From Chloroflexota bacterium (lineage in GTDB: Bacteria; Chloroflexota; Limnocylindria; Limnocylindrales; CSP1-4): a stretch of DNA of 11,513 nucleotides. Below the pieces are notes generated by a model. The model was not told where the DNA came from. It made no database searches and saw only the letters and a program-made list of their open reading frames with translations. Of this stretch, positions 1 through 6,250 are shown in pieces. How positions within the stretch are numbered: the stretch's first letter is position 1; every line of letters starts with the position of its first letter. The translations under genes and the position numbers were made by a program. The stretch lies in the NCBI GenBank assembly GCA_016200745.1, contig JACQEF010000241.1, positions 1 through 11,513 on the forward strand, in the 5' to 3' direction.

Positions 1-110
1 CCGACCGTGCTCAGGATCGTGCTGACCTGGCTGCCCAGGAAGATGAGGGCGATGATCGCGACGATCGCGATCAGGGCGAGGATCAGCGCGTACTCCGCGA
101 GACCCTGGCC
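1..110. repeat. 110-bp direct repeat, unit A (mature pilin region of copy 1)
   Basis: Base-for-base comparison shows bases 1-110 identical to bases 335-444, an offset of 334. The repeat ends exactly at the codon for the predicted cleavage glycine, so the leader sequences differ and the mature sequences do not. The repeat may continue left of the window. Confidence 0.97.
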
Positions 111-161
111 GTCCTCGTCGCGGTGGACGAAGTTCATGATGGCGAGGCCAAGAGACGACAT
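1..161 (-). CDS. Flp/Fap-type prepilin, copy 1 (3' end outside window)
   Basis: Subunit precursor of a Tad-type (type IVc) pilus. Fifty-three residues are visible before the window edge. The leader of 18 residues is charged (HRDEDG) and is followed by the Flp processing site G18|QGLAEY, with Glu at +5 and Tyr at +6 of the predicted mature protein, as prepilin peptidases require in this family. A hydrophobic helix of about 20 residues follows. The start at 161 is chosen because GAAAGGAGGT lies 10 bases upstream; an ATG at 137 has no such site. A promoter candidate and an upstream hairpin suggest that it is transcribed separately from copy 2. The part encoding the mature protein is identical at DNA level to copy 2. 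The stop codon is off-window; by analogy only a few residues are missing. Confidence 0.88.
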   Translation of the reverse strand, partial: MSSLGLAIMNFVHRDEDGQGLAEYALILALIAIVAIIALIFLGSQVSTILSTV

Positions 162-202
162 TGGGCAGGAACCTCCTTTCCCCATGATTCCCCGGCCATC
201 TC

Positions 203-230
203 ACGCTAACTGAAGCGAGGCCGGTGTCAA
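203..230 (-). promoter_or_regulatory. Candidate sigma70-type promoter of pilin copy 1
   Basis: On the minus strand a perfect TTGACA (-35, 230-225) is followed after 16 bases by TAGCGT (-10, 208-203), which keeps the TANNNT core. The transcript would start near base 196, giving a leader of about 35 bases that carries the strong GAAAGGAGGT site of copy 1. It lies downstream of the hairpin at 268-297, which fits independent transcription. Confidence 0.6.
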
Positions 231-267
231 TGAGGCGATGGTCCCGGCGGTGCGTCCTGAAACCAGA

Positions 268-297
268 AGACCGCCGGACCTTTCGGTTCGGCGGTCT
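268..297 (-). terminator. Hairpin with GAAA tetraloop between pilin copies 2 and 1
   Basis: A 13-pair stem (268-280 with 285-297, one G-T pair on the plus strand) closes a 4-base loop. Read on the minus strand the loop is GAAA closed by C-G, a stable GNRA tetraloop, which points to function in minus-strand RNA. It starts 25 bases after the stop of copy 2. The following bases, TTCTGGTTTC, are only moderately T-rich, so it may act as a terminator, a partial attenuator, or a 3'-end stabiliser of the pilin mRNA. Confidence 0.65.
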
Positions 298-321
298 CCT
301 CGATCGGGTGGATCGGCGATC

Positions 322-492
322 CTAGACGGACTTGCCGACCGTGCTCAGGATCGTGCTGACCTGGCTGCCCAGGAAGATGAGGGCGATGATCGCGACGATC
401 GCGATCAGGGCGAGGATCAGCGCGTACTCCGCGAGACCCTGGCCCTCGTCATCGCGCCGAAGCGAGGCGAGGATCGAGGTGATGACTGCCAT
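322..492 (-). CDS. Flp/Fap-type prepilin, copy 2
   Basis: Complete 56-residue Tad/Flp pilin precursor. It has a 17-residue leader ending in RRDDEG, cleavage motif G17|QGLAEY with Glu+5, a hydrophobic helix (about residues 22-42), and a short polar tail ending in GKSV. The start at 492 has a good ribosome-binding site, TTGGAGG, seven bases upstream. The gene has its own -10 candidate (TATAGT) and a hairpin at the predicted 5' end of its mRNA. The mature protein matches copy 1 as far as copy 1 can be seen, with no synonymous change over 110 bases, which implies recent duplication or gene conversion. Very short Flp pilins of this kind are normally the major, abundant pilus subunit; that role is inferred here. 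Confidence 0.92.
   Translation of the reverse strand: MAVITSILASLRRDDEGQGLAEYALILALIAIVAIIALIFLGSQVSTILSTVGKSV
335..444. repeat. 110-bp direct repeat, unit B (mature pilin region of copy 2)
   Basis: Identical to bases 1-110. Flanking sequences on the leader side diverge at once (GAC codon in copy 1, GAG codon in copy 2). Confidence 0.97.
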
Positions 493-519
493 GCGGCTGC
501 CTCCAAGAAGATGAGTTCT

Positions 520-533
520 CCCCCGATTGGGGG
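520..533 (-). promoter_or_regulatory. 5'-leader hairpin of pilin copy 2 mRNA
   Basis: Five C-G pairs (520-524 with 529-533) close a 4-base loop. It sits just after the position where transcription from the TATAGT box (546-541) would start, about base 534, so the mRNA would begin almost directly with the stem. Such terminal stems are known to protect some abundant bacterial mRNAs from decay from the 5' end; this role is inferred here. The ribosome-binding site lies downstream and is not covered. Confidence 0.45.
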
Positions 534-540
534 CTTGGCC

Positions 541-546
541 ACTATA
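541..546 (-). promoter_or_regulatory. -10 box candidate for pilin copy 2
   Basis: TATAGT on the minus strand matches the sigma70 -10 consensus at 5 of 6 positions. The best hexamer 17 bases upstream, TGGTCT, matches TTGACA at only 3 of 6, so the promoter may depend on an activator. The response regulator encoded just upstream is a natural but unproven candidate. Confidence 0.5.
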
Positions 547-606
547 GGAGTGACACTCGGCGCAGACCAGTAGGTAGATGGTCCTGCTACAGCGACCCTT
601 GGGGGT

Positions 607-777
607 TCAGTTTCCCCCCGTCGCGCTGTCGATGGCGTTGCCGATGGCCGCCAGGACGTCCGCCAGAGTGCCGCCAAGGACGCTCAGGATCAGGACCGTC
701 ATGAGCAGGGTCAGCGCGAGGATGAGCCCGTACTCCACCAGGCCCTGCCCGGCGAACAACGGTCGCCGCCAGCTCAT
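607..777 (-). CDS. Divergent Flp-type prepilin coupled to the second sensor kinase
   Basis: A 56-residue pilin-like precursor with a very short 10-residue leader (two Arg after Trp3), cleavage motif G10|QGLVEYGLI with Glu+5 and Tyr+6, a hydrophobic helix (about residues 17-35), and a tail ending in ATGGN. It is clearly a paralogue of the two Flp copies but is diverged along its whole length. It could be a minor or priming pilin. Its ATG overlaps the TGA of the upstream kinase gene as ATGA, so its translation is probably coupled to that gene, and the only upstream promoter candidate I noticed (3934-3939) lies before the first kinase gene. After its stop comes a 114-base gap holding the regulatory sites of pilin copy 2. 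Confidence 0.85.
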   Translation of the reverse strand: MSWRRPLFAGQGLVEYGLILALTLLMTVLILSVLGGTLADVLAAIGNAIDSATGGN

Positions 778-2033
778 TGCGGCCCGGCGGCGGCCTGCGG
801 CAGCTCCATGACCAGCCGGAGCTCGGAGCCGTCGGCGGACAGCTCCACGTCCAGCCCAAGGGTGGTCGCGCGGCCCTGGATCTCGCGCCAGGTCGACGGC
901 GGCAGCGACACGATCGCCTCTCGCTGCGCCGACGCGGCGCGGTCGCGGGCGTCCGCCCGTCGCTCCTCCATCATCGCGGCGAGGGCCGGCGGGAGATCGG
1001 CGCTCGGCGCGGCGTCCGGGAGTGCCTCGCCGCCGACGATGGCCGTGGCACGCGACGCCGAGATCCTGGCATCCACGCGGTCGGACCAGTCCAGCTTGAG
1101 GGCCACCCGCTCGGCACGCGCACCCAGGTAGGCCGCCAGCGCCTCGTCCAGGATGCGGAAGAGGCCGCTCTCTAGGTCCATCGGCAGGCGCTGGTCCTGG
1201 CCCATCGATTCGAATTCGACCGGGACGCCCGCCCGCCGCCCGCGGTCACGCGCGGCGCGGCGGAGCGTGGGGACCAGCCCGAGGTCGTCGAGGACCATCG
1301 GCCGGACGTCGAAGATGAACGACTTGGTGGCATCGAGCGTCTGCTGGACCATCGCCACGAGCTGCCTGGCCTCCCCGGACGCCTTCCTCGGGTCGTTGGC
1401 GACGAGGTGCTCCACGATCTGGGCCTGGAGGACGATGTTGGTCAGGCTCTGGGCCGGACCGTCATGCATCGCCCGGGCGATCTCGCGGCGCATGTCCTCC
1501 TGCGCGGCGAGCAGCAGGCGAGACACGGCCGGCGGGAGCGATCCGATCGGGTCGGCCGACCTTGCAGCGGCGGCCGCGGTGCCCCGGGCGTCGCTCCGCC
1601 CGGACGTTGGCGTCTCCGGCAGGCCCGCGAGCGCATCGGCATACGCGCTCAGCCCGTCCCGGAAGCGGGCGAGGGCGCGCTGCTTGCCATCGAGCACGTC
1701 GACCTGCGATTCCATCAGCGCGGCCCGCTTGGTCAGGAGCACGACCTGGGCGTTCTGCTCGGCGGTGTCGGGGACCGGCTCGCCGTTCGATGCCGCGAGG
1801 TGGAGCATCGTCGCGAGCTTGTCGGAGGCGCTCGCCCGGCGGGCCTCGTGGCGGGCCGCCTCGGTCCTGGCCTGCGTGATGAGCAGCTCGACTTCCTCGA
1901 GTTCCCTGCCGAGCCGGGCGACCTCGTCCTGCATCCGCTCCGCCAGCTCGGCCGCGCTCGAAGGCGGCGTCGAGTCGGGCGACTCCGGCGCCTCGGGCGG
2001 CTTGGCGGGCTTGCTGGCGGTCGACTTGCTCAT
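774..2033 (-). CDS. DegS-like sensor histidine kinase with degenerate ATPase domain (likely pseudokinase)
   Basis: A 419-residue protein with no membrane segment. Residues 1-28 are rich in Pro and Ser. Residues 28-75 look like coiled coil. A HisKA_3-type dimerisation domain has the phospho-acceptor motif around H190 (AMHDGPAQS), including the Asp and Gln that HisKA_3 enzymes use for phosphatase action, and the conserved FDVRPMVLDDLGL stretch (241-253). The catalytic domain is abnormal: the N-box appears as RILDEALAAYLGARAERV (293-310) without the expected Asn, and no DxGxGF or G-rich lid follows. Instead residues 335-375 are Ala-rich and charged. It probably cannot bind ATP normally. It could dimerise with the intact kinase upstream, be phosphorylated in trans, or act as a phosphatase. 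The start at 2033 lies 29 bases after the regulator stop and has no clear ribosome-binding site. Confidence 0.85.
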   Translation of the reverse strand: MSKSTASKPAKPPEAPESPDSTPPSSAAELAERMQDEVARLGRELEEVELLITQARTEAARHEARRASASDKLATMLHLAASNGEPVPDTAEQNAQVVLLTKRAALMESQVDVLDGKQRALARFRDGLSAYADALAGLPETPTSGRSDARGTAAAAARSADPIGSLPPAVSRLLLAAQEDMRREIARAMHDGPAQSLTNIVLQAQIVEHLVANDPRKASGEARQLVAMVQQTLDATKSFIFDVRPMVLDDLGLVPTLRRAARDRGRRAGVPVEFESMGQDQRLPMDLESGLFRILDEALAAYLGARAERVALKLDWSDRVDARISASRATAIVGGEALPDAAPSADLPPALAAMMEERRADARDRAASAQREAIVSLPPSTWREIQGRATTLGLDVELSADGSELRLVMELPQAAAGPQ

Positions 2034-2062
2034 GGTCGCTGACGGTGAGGCAGGACTGCCGA

Positions 2063-2809
2063 TCAGTCCTCCGGCATCCGGATCCAGCCCTGACGCATCG
2101 CGTAGACGACCGCCTGGGTCCGGTCGTTGACGGACAGCTTGCGAAGGATGGAGCTCATGTGGTTCTTGACCGTCTGCTCGCTGATCGACAGTGCGTAGGC
2201 GACCTGCTTGTTGGTCATGCCCTGGGCGATGTTGTCGAGGATCTCGACCTCGCGCGGCGAGAGCGGGGCGAAGATCGGGGCCGCTTCCTGGCCGTACACG
2301 GCGAGCTCGCGGAACTCCTTGAGGACGCGCGAGGCGACGGCCGGCTTGGAGAAGACCTTGTCGTTGATGAGGTACTCCCCGGCGACGACGCGGCGGATGA
2401 TCGTGACCAGGTCGTCCGGCGAGACGTCCTTGAGGATGAACGCGGCGGCGCCCGCCTTGATCGCGTCGAACAGCGCGTCCTCGTCCTCGGTCTGGGCGAG
2501 CACGATGATCGCGGTGGACGGCAGCTCGCGCTTGATCCGCGACGTGGTCTCGATGCCGCCCGGCGACGCCAGCGACAGGTCCATCAGGATGACGTTGGGC
2601 GACAGCTCCAGGGCCCGGTCGATGGCGGTACGGGAATCTTCGGCCTCGGCCACGATCTCGAAGTCGGGCTGCTGGCCGAGGATGTTGGCGATCCCCATGC
2701 GGAACAGCGCATGGTCGTCGACGACGAGGATCCGCGTGATCTCCTCGGCCGCCTTCCGGTCGGCCCCGCCGCGCCGGCGGTCAGGCCCGCTGTACTCCAT
2801 GGCGCTCAT
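2063..2809 (-). CDS. DegU/NarL-family response regulator
   Basis: A 248-residue two-domain transcription factor. The receiver domain (about 26-145) has the acidic pair D31-D32, phospho-acceptor D77 (LMDLS), and Lys127 (FILKD). The Thr/Ser expected after the fourth strand is Ala105 (IVLAQTED), which is unusual. The C-terminal LuxR-type helix-turn-helix (about 182-240) includes the DNA-reading segment SISEQTVKNHMSSILRKL and ends VNDRTQAVVYAMRQGWI, very close to Bacillus DegU. The start at 2809 is set by GGAGG seven bases upstream and by the ATGA overlap with the kinase stop; a longer reading frame exists but runs antisense-like through the kinase gene. It probably acts downstream of the intact kinase, and its targets may include the pilin promoters; the latter is inference. 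Confidence 0.93.
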   Translation of the reverse strand: MSAMEYSGPDRRRGGADRKAAEEITRILVVDDHALFRMGIANILGQQPDFEIVAEAEDSRTAIDRALELSPNVILMDLSLASPGGIETTSRIKRELPSTAIIVLAQTEDEDALFDAIKAGAAAFILKDVSPDDLVTIIRRVVAGEYLINDKVFSKPAVASRVLKEFRELAVYGQEAAPIFAPLSPREVEILDNIAQGMTNKQVAYALSISEQTVKNHMSSILRKLSVNDRTQAVVYAMRQGWIRMPED

Positions 2810-3924
2810 CTGCTGTCCTCCGCTCCCGTCGAGGTTGCCATCGGGATCGCCAACCGGACGACAGTGCCGCCCTCCGGTCTCGATCGTACGTCCAATCGCG
2901 CGCCGATCAACTCGGCACGCTCGCGCATGAATTGCAGGCCGAAGTTCCGCCGGCCGCGGGCCGCCACCGCGCCGATGTCGAAGCCGCGGCCGTCGTCGCG
3001 GACCTCCAGGACCCATTCGCCGTCCTCGACCAGGGTGGCCACCGCAACCAAGTTCGCGCCGGCGTGCTTGCGCACGTTCTGGAGCGCCTCCTGGGCGACG
3101 CGGAGGGCGACCGTTCGCTGGCCGTCGGTGAGGATGTCGGACGGTGCCCCGAACTCGGTCGTCACGGTCAGTCCCGCCATCGCCCGGACGTTCTCGGCGG
3201 CCTGGTTGATCGCCCCGTCCAGGCCGATCTCGTCGAGCATCGGCGGGCGCAGCTGGGTGATGAACGCCCGGACGTCGCCGAGCTCGCGCCGGAGCAGCTC
3301 GCGCAGCAGCCCGAGCTCGGCGTAGGCGAGGGTCAGGTCGGTGTCCAGGACCCGCTCGATGTAGTCGACCTGGAAGATCGCGTTGCTGAGCGCCTGGGCG
3401 GGCCCGTCGTGGATCTCCTGGCCGAGCCGGGACCGCTCCGCCTCCTGGGCCTCCATGATCCGCATGTTCAGGTCGGCCGCGGTCGCCGGCCCGTTCGCCT
3501 CGCTGACCAGGCTTGCGTCGCCGCCCTGCAGGAAGAGCCAGGTCCGCTCCAGCGTCTGCCAGGCGAGCTCGATCTTGGCCAGCTCGGCCTGGTGCGCGCC
3601 GAGTTCCACGGTGCGACGATCGACGTCGCTCCGCAGGCCGCGTCGGCGGGCGTCGTCAGCGCCGGCCTCGGCGGCGACGGCCGCCGCCTCCTCGTCGCCC
3701 TCGGGGGCGACCCGCAGCCGCCCGTCTCGCGGCTCGCGGTCCACCTGCTCCAGCTGGTCGCGCAGCGCTTGCCACTGGGCCAGCGCCTGGGTGTAGGCCT
3801 CGCGATAGCGCTCGCGGACGCTGCTGAGCGTGTTCGCGCTGTACCCGACGGCCGCGGTGGCCTCCGCCTGGAGGCCGTCGAATCGGCTGTCCCAACCATC
3901 CGGACCGGCGCGTGCAGGCTCCAT
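2806..3924 (-). CDS. DegS-like cytoplasmic sensor histidine kinase
   Basis: 372 residues from ATG 3924, with no membrane segment or signal peptide. Residues 1-150 carry no domain I recognise and are rich in Ala, Glu, Arg and Gln, as in the coiled-coil input region of DegS. The HisKA_3 domain has EAERSRLGQEIHDGPAQALS with H172. The HATPase domain is complete: N-box QEALQNVRKH (N283), DDGRGF (310-315), FGLQFMRERA (328-337), and a final EGGTVVRLAIP. It should therefore autophosphorylate and pass phosphate to the regulator whose gene overlaps its stop by 4 bases. A GTG at 3954, overlapping the upstream stop as GTGA, would add ten residues, but neither start has a ribosome-binding site. The ATG is preferred because TATACT ends nine bases before it. 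Confidence 0.92.
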   Translation of the reverse strand: MEPARAGPDGWDSRFDGLQAEATAAVGYSANTLSSVRERYREAYTQALAQWQALRDQLEQVDREPRDGRLRVAPEGDEEAAAVAAEAGADDARRRGLRSDVDRRTVELGAHQAELAKIELAWQTLERTWLFLQGGDASLVSEANGPATAADLNMRIMEAQEAERSRLGQEIHDGPAQALSNAIFQVDYIERVLDTDLTLAYAELGLLRELLRRELGDVRAFITQLRPPMLDEIGLDGAINQAAENVRAMAGLTVTTEFGAPSDILTDGQRTVALRVAQEALQNVRKHAGANLVAVATLVEDGEWVLEVRDDGRGFDIGAVAARGRRNFGLQFMRERAELIGARLDVRSRPEGGTVVRLAIPMATSTGAEDSR

Positions 3925-3933
3925 CGGCTTTGG

Positions 3934-3939
3934 AGTATA
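3934..3939 (-). promoter_or_regulatory. -10 box candidate giving a near-leaderless kinase mRNA
   Basis: TATACT on the minus strand (5 of 6 to TATAAT) lies in the 26-base gap between the GT39-like gene and the DegS-like kinase, with 9 bases between it and ATG 3924. Transcription would begin 2-3 bases before the ATG. No good -35 is visible. This would make the kinase/regulator/pilin block a separate transcription unit from the glycan block. Confidence 0.45.
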
Positions 3940-3950
3940 CGGGTCGGCCC

Positions 3951-5582
3951 TCACGGGCAGACGATCTCGAAGACGCGGGTCGCCGCCAGCGGATCCGGCT
4001 CGCCGGCCGGCCCCGGGCCCAGGTCGAGCTCGCGGAAGCAGGCGGCCTCCGGCGATCCGTTGGTCAGGTCCGCGGGCCAGTGCGCGCCCTGCGAATCGAT
4101 CAGGACGAGGAGCGAGGTCCCGGCGAAGTTGCGGGCGAGATCGAGAACGTCCGCGGGCGGCTCATTGGGCAGGCCGAGCGTCGGGATCCGCTGGGTCTCG
4201 GCCAGCCAGATCGGGAAGTTGCTGATGACGGGGCCGGCGCTCTTGTCCAAGGGGTGGCCGATGGCGGCCATGCGCGCCCCGAGCTCCCCGTACAGGCGTT
4301 CGGTGGCGACCGACTGAGAACCGTAGACCGGAAGCAACGCGACCGAGAACAGCAGCGACCCGAAGATGCCCAGCGCCGGACCGAGCCAGGCGACGGGGCG
4401 CGTCCATCCGCGTCGGCGCCCAAGCCGGACGATCCCGGCGTCCAGGGCGAGAAGGCCGCTGATCACCAGCAGTACGTGGACCGGGCCGGCGCCATGGAGG
4501 AACGTTCCCCACTGGGTGGCGGCCGGAAAGACCAGGCTCGTGACCCAGAACGTGATCAGGCTGACCCACAGGAGCGGCCGGAGGACGGACCCTCGCCCCT
4601 GCCACGGCAGGGCGACGAGGCCAAACAAGGAGAGGGGGATCCCCAGGAAGAGCAGGACCTGGAACAGGTTGTGACCGATGCCCGCGATCCTCAGCTGCAC
4701 CAGCCAGCCTGGCCCCTGGGCGAGATACCGGCTGAGCGTCGGCGGATCGTTCCAGGCGAAGATGTCGTAGCCGGAGAGATACAGGGCGTTCGACACCGCC
4801 TGCCCGGGCAGCGGCGTGCCGAACTCGACCAGGTCCCGGTACGCCCATGGCGCGAAGACCACGGCCGCGACGACCGCCACGACCCCGATCATCCGGGCGC
4901 GGACCGCGGCCGGCGCCGGCGTGCCGAACCAGGCCATCGCCGCCCAGATCAGGGCGAGCCAGACCGCCTCGTTGCGCGTCAGCGCGGTCAACCCGAGGAG
5001 CAGCCCGAGCCAGATCAGCCGCGGGTCAAGCGGCCGGGCGCCCCGGGGATCCCTCGCGATCCTGACCATGAGGAGGCTCGCGGCCAGGACCAGCACCGTG
5101 AACGGCGCCGTGGAATCGGGAACCGTCGCGCCCAGGACCAGCGGCAAGTAGACGGCCGTGACCAGGCCGGTCCCCAGCGCTACCGAGCGCGCGCGACCGA
5201 CCGGCAATGAGCGCTCCCGGGCAACGTCGGCGGCGAGACGCCAGGCGAGGACCGGCACCAGCGCCCCGACCAGCACGGACGACACCTGCGCGGCCCGGAA
5301 CGTGGTCCCGAACAGCGCCATCGGCAGGGCGGCGAGGAACGAGGGGAGCGGGAGCCAGACCTCGAACGCCGCCCGCGGCGGGACGATCAGCGGCGGGGTC
5401 TGGTAGCTCCACAGCGCGTCGGACACGAGGCCGCGTCCCTCGACGAGGTTCCGGGCCACGCCGACGTAATAGGCCGAGTCCTCTGGCCTGGGGAAGACGA
5501 TCTGGGCAGCGAAGACCGCCCGTACCGCCAGTGCGACGACGAATACGAGCCCCGCCGAGAAGAGCGCCTCACGCCGGGTCAG
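3951..5582 (-). CDS. GT39-like polytopic membrane glycosyltransferase, apparent CTG start
   Basis: A 543-residue GT-C-fold protein of the PMT/ArnT superfamily, expected to transfer a sugar from a polyprenyl-phosphate donor outside the membrane. About ten or more hydrophobic segments are followed by a soluble C-terminal part (from about residue 430). The first in-frame GTG (5459) would cut off the first helix and the loop PEDSAYYVG (E34-D35), the position of the catalytic acid in this superfamily. The frame stays open up to 5609, and that stretch encodes a clear membrane helix but holds no ATG, GTG or TTG. A CTG at 5582 has GGAGG six bases upstream and is the best start. The loop aligns with YPDSAYYVD of the other GT39-like protein encoded here. 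The gene is 33 bases after the broken methyltransferase. Acceptor and sugar are unknown. Confidence 0.82.
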   Translation of the reverse strand: MTRREALFSAGLVFVVALAVRAVFAAQIVFPRPEDSAYYVGVARNLVEGRGLVSDALWSYQTPPLIVPPRAAFEVWLPLPSFLAALPMALFGTTFRAAQVSSVLVGALVPVLAWRLAADVARERSLPVGRARSVALGTGLVTAVYLPLVLGATVPDSTAPFTVLVLAASLLMVRIARDPRGARPLDPRLIWLGLLLGLTALTRNEAVWLALIWAAMAWFGTPAPAAVRARMIGVVAVVAAVVFAPWAYRDLVEFGTPLPGQAVSNALYLSGYDIFAWNDPPTLSRYLAQGPGWLVQLRIAGIGHNLFQVLLFLGIPLSLFGLVALPWQGRGSVLRPLLWVSLITFWVTSLVFPAATQWGTFLHGAGPVHVLLVISGLLALDAGIVRLGRRRGWTRPVAWLGPALGIFGSLLFSVALLPVYGSQSVATERLYGELGARMAAIGHPLDKSAGPVISNFPIWLAETQRIPTLGLPNEPPADVLDLARNFAGTSLLVLIDSQGAHWPADLTNGSPEAACFRELDLGPGPAGEPDPLAATRVFEIVCP

Positions 5583-5615
5583 CGCCGACCTCCAAACCGC
5601 GGAGCGGTATCAACG

Positions 5616-6141
5616 TCAGCGGTCGTTGCGCGCCACGAACAGGACGTTGAAGTGGAGCAGCGAGTAGCTGATGTGCTGGACGGACCAGTCGGCGAGCATC
5701 GCGCGGACCTCGTCGGGGAGGTACTCGTTGTGGAACGGCTCGCTGTGCGGGCAGGTGCTGGACAGGAACCGGAAGTTCCAGATCAGCGAGCGCGCCGGGA
5801 CCGATCCGATCAGGACGCCACCCGGCCGGACCACGCGGCGGAACTCCCGCAGCGCGGCGGCGGGATCCGGGACGTGCTCGAGGACCTCGGTGCACAGGAC
5901 GGTCCGTCCCGCAGCCGGCGTCGAGGATCGGCTCGCCCGCGACGGCGTACTTCGCGATCAGCCTGCGGACGACCCGTGCGCGATTGCGGTGGAAGAAGGC
6001 CTCCAGCCCCCGCAGGTTGTCGGCGACGTCGACCCAGTCGTACGTCTCGACGTCACGGTAATAGTCCTTGACCCACTCGGACCAGGCGGCGGTGCCCGGC
6101 TCGATGTCGACTCCGGTGGCGGCGTGCTCGTGGTAATCCAT
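5616..6141 (-). pseudogene. Class I SAM-dependent methyltransferase broken by internal deletion and frameshift
   Basis: Two frames together encode a Methyltransf_11-type enzyme. The first, from ATG 6141 (GGGAGG four bases upstream), runs about 78 residues to the SAM-binding motif ILDAGCGT. The second resumes at once as TVLCTEVLEHVPDP and continues through RRVVRPGGVLIGSVP to the stop at 5616. In intact relatives about 40 residues (motifs II-III) lie between these two blocks. Here they are directly joined near 5900-5910 with a change of frame; the total of 526 bases is not a multiple of three. The junction is the small inverted repeat 5897-5909 (six paired bases around one). The first frame reads on to 5569 as Arg/Pro-rich nonsense. 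The gene is either a recent pseudogene or an assembly error at a hairpin. Confidence 0.85.
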
Positions 6142-6250
6142 CGGTCCTCCCGGTCGTGTGCGATGGCGCGAAGTCTCGCCGCGCAACGGGTCATCTGGCG
6201 ACCCCCCGATAGTCATGGTAAGGCCATGAATGGCAGGCGAACCAGCGACC

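Noticed and set aside
601..618. GGGGG and CCCCC runs around the stop of the third pilin as a terminator
   Set aside because: The five-pair stem has an eight-base loop and no T-tract follows on the minus strand.
2810..3016. N-terminal extension of the response regulator to 3016
   Set aside because: The extra 69 residues are Arg/Pro-rich and overlap the kinase ATPase domain. GGAGG and the ATGA overlap fix the start at 2809.
2045..5210. Long plus-strand open frames over 1153-2130, 2045-3325, 2932-4317 and 3912-5210
   Set aside because: They run antisense to clear kinase, regulator and glycosyltransferase genes. Their products are Arg/Gly/Asp/His-rich with no domain, as expected for shadow frames in GC-rich DNA.
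5569..5900. Continuation of the methyltransferase first frame to 5569
   Set aside because: After GCGT the product becomes Arg/Pro-rich nonsense, while the normal methyltransferase sequence continues in another frame.
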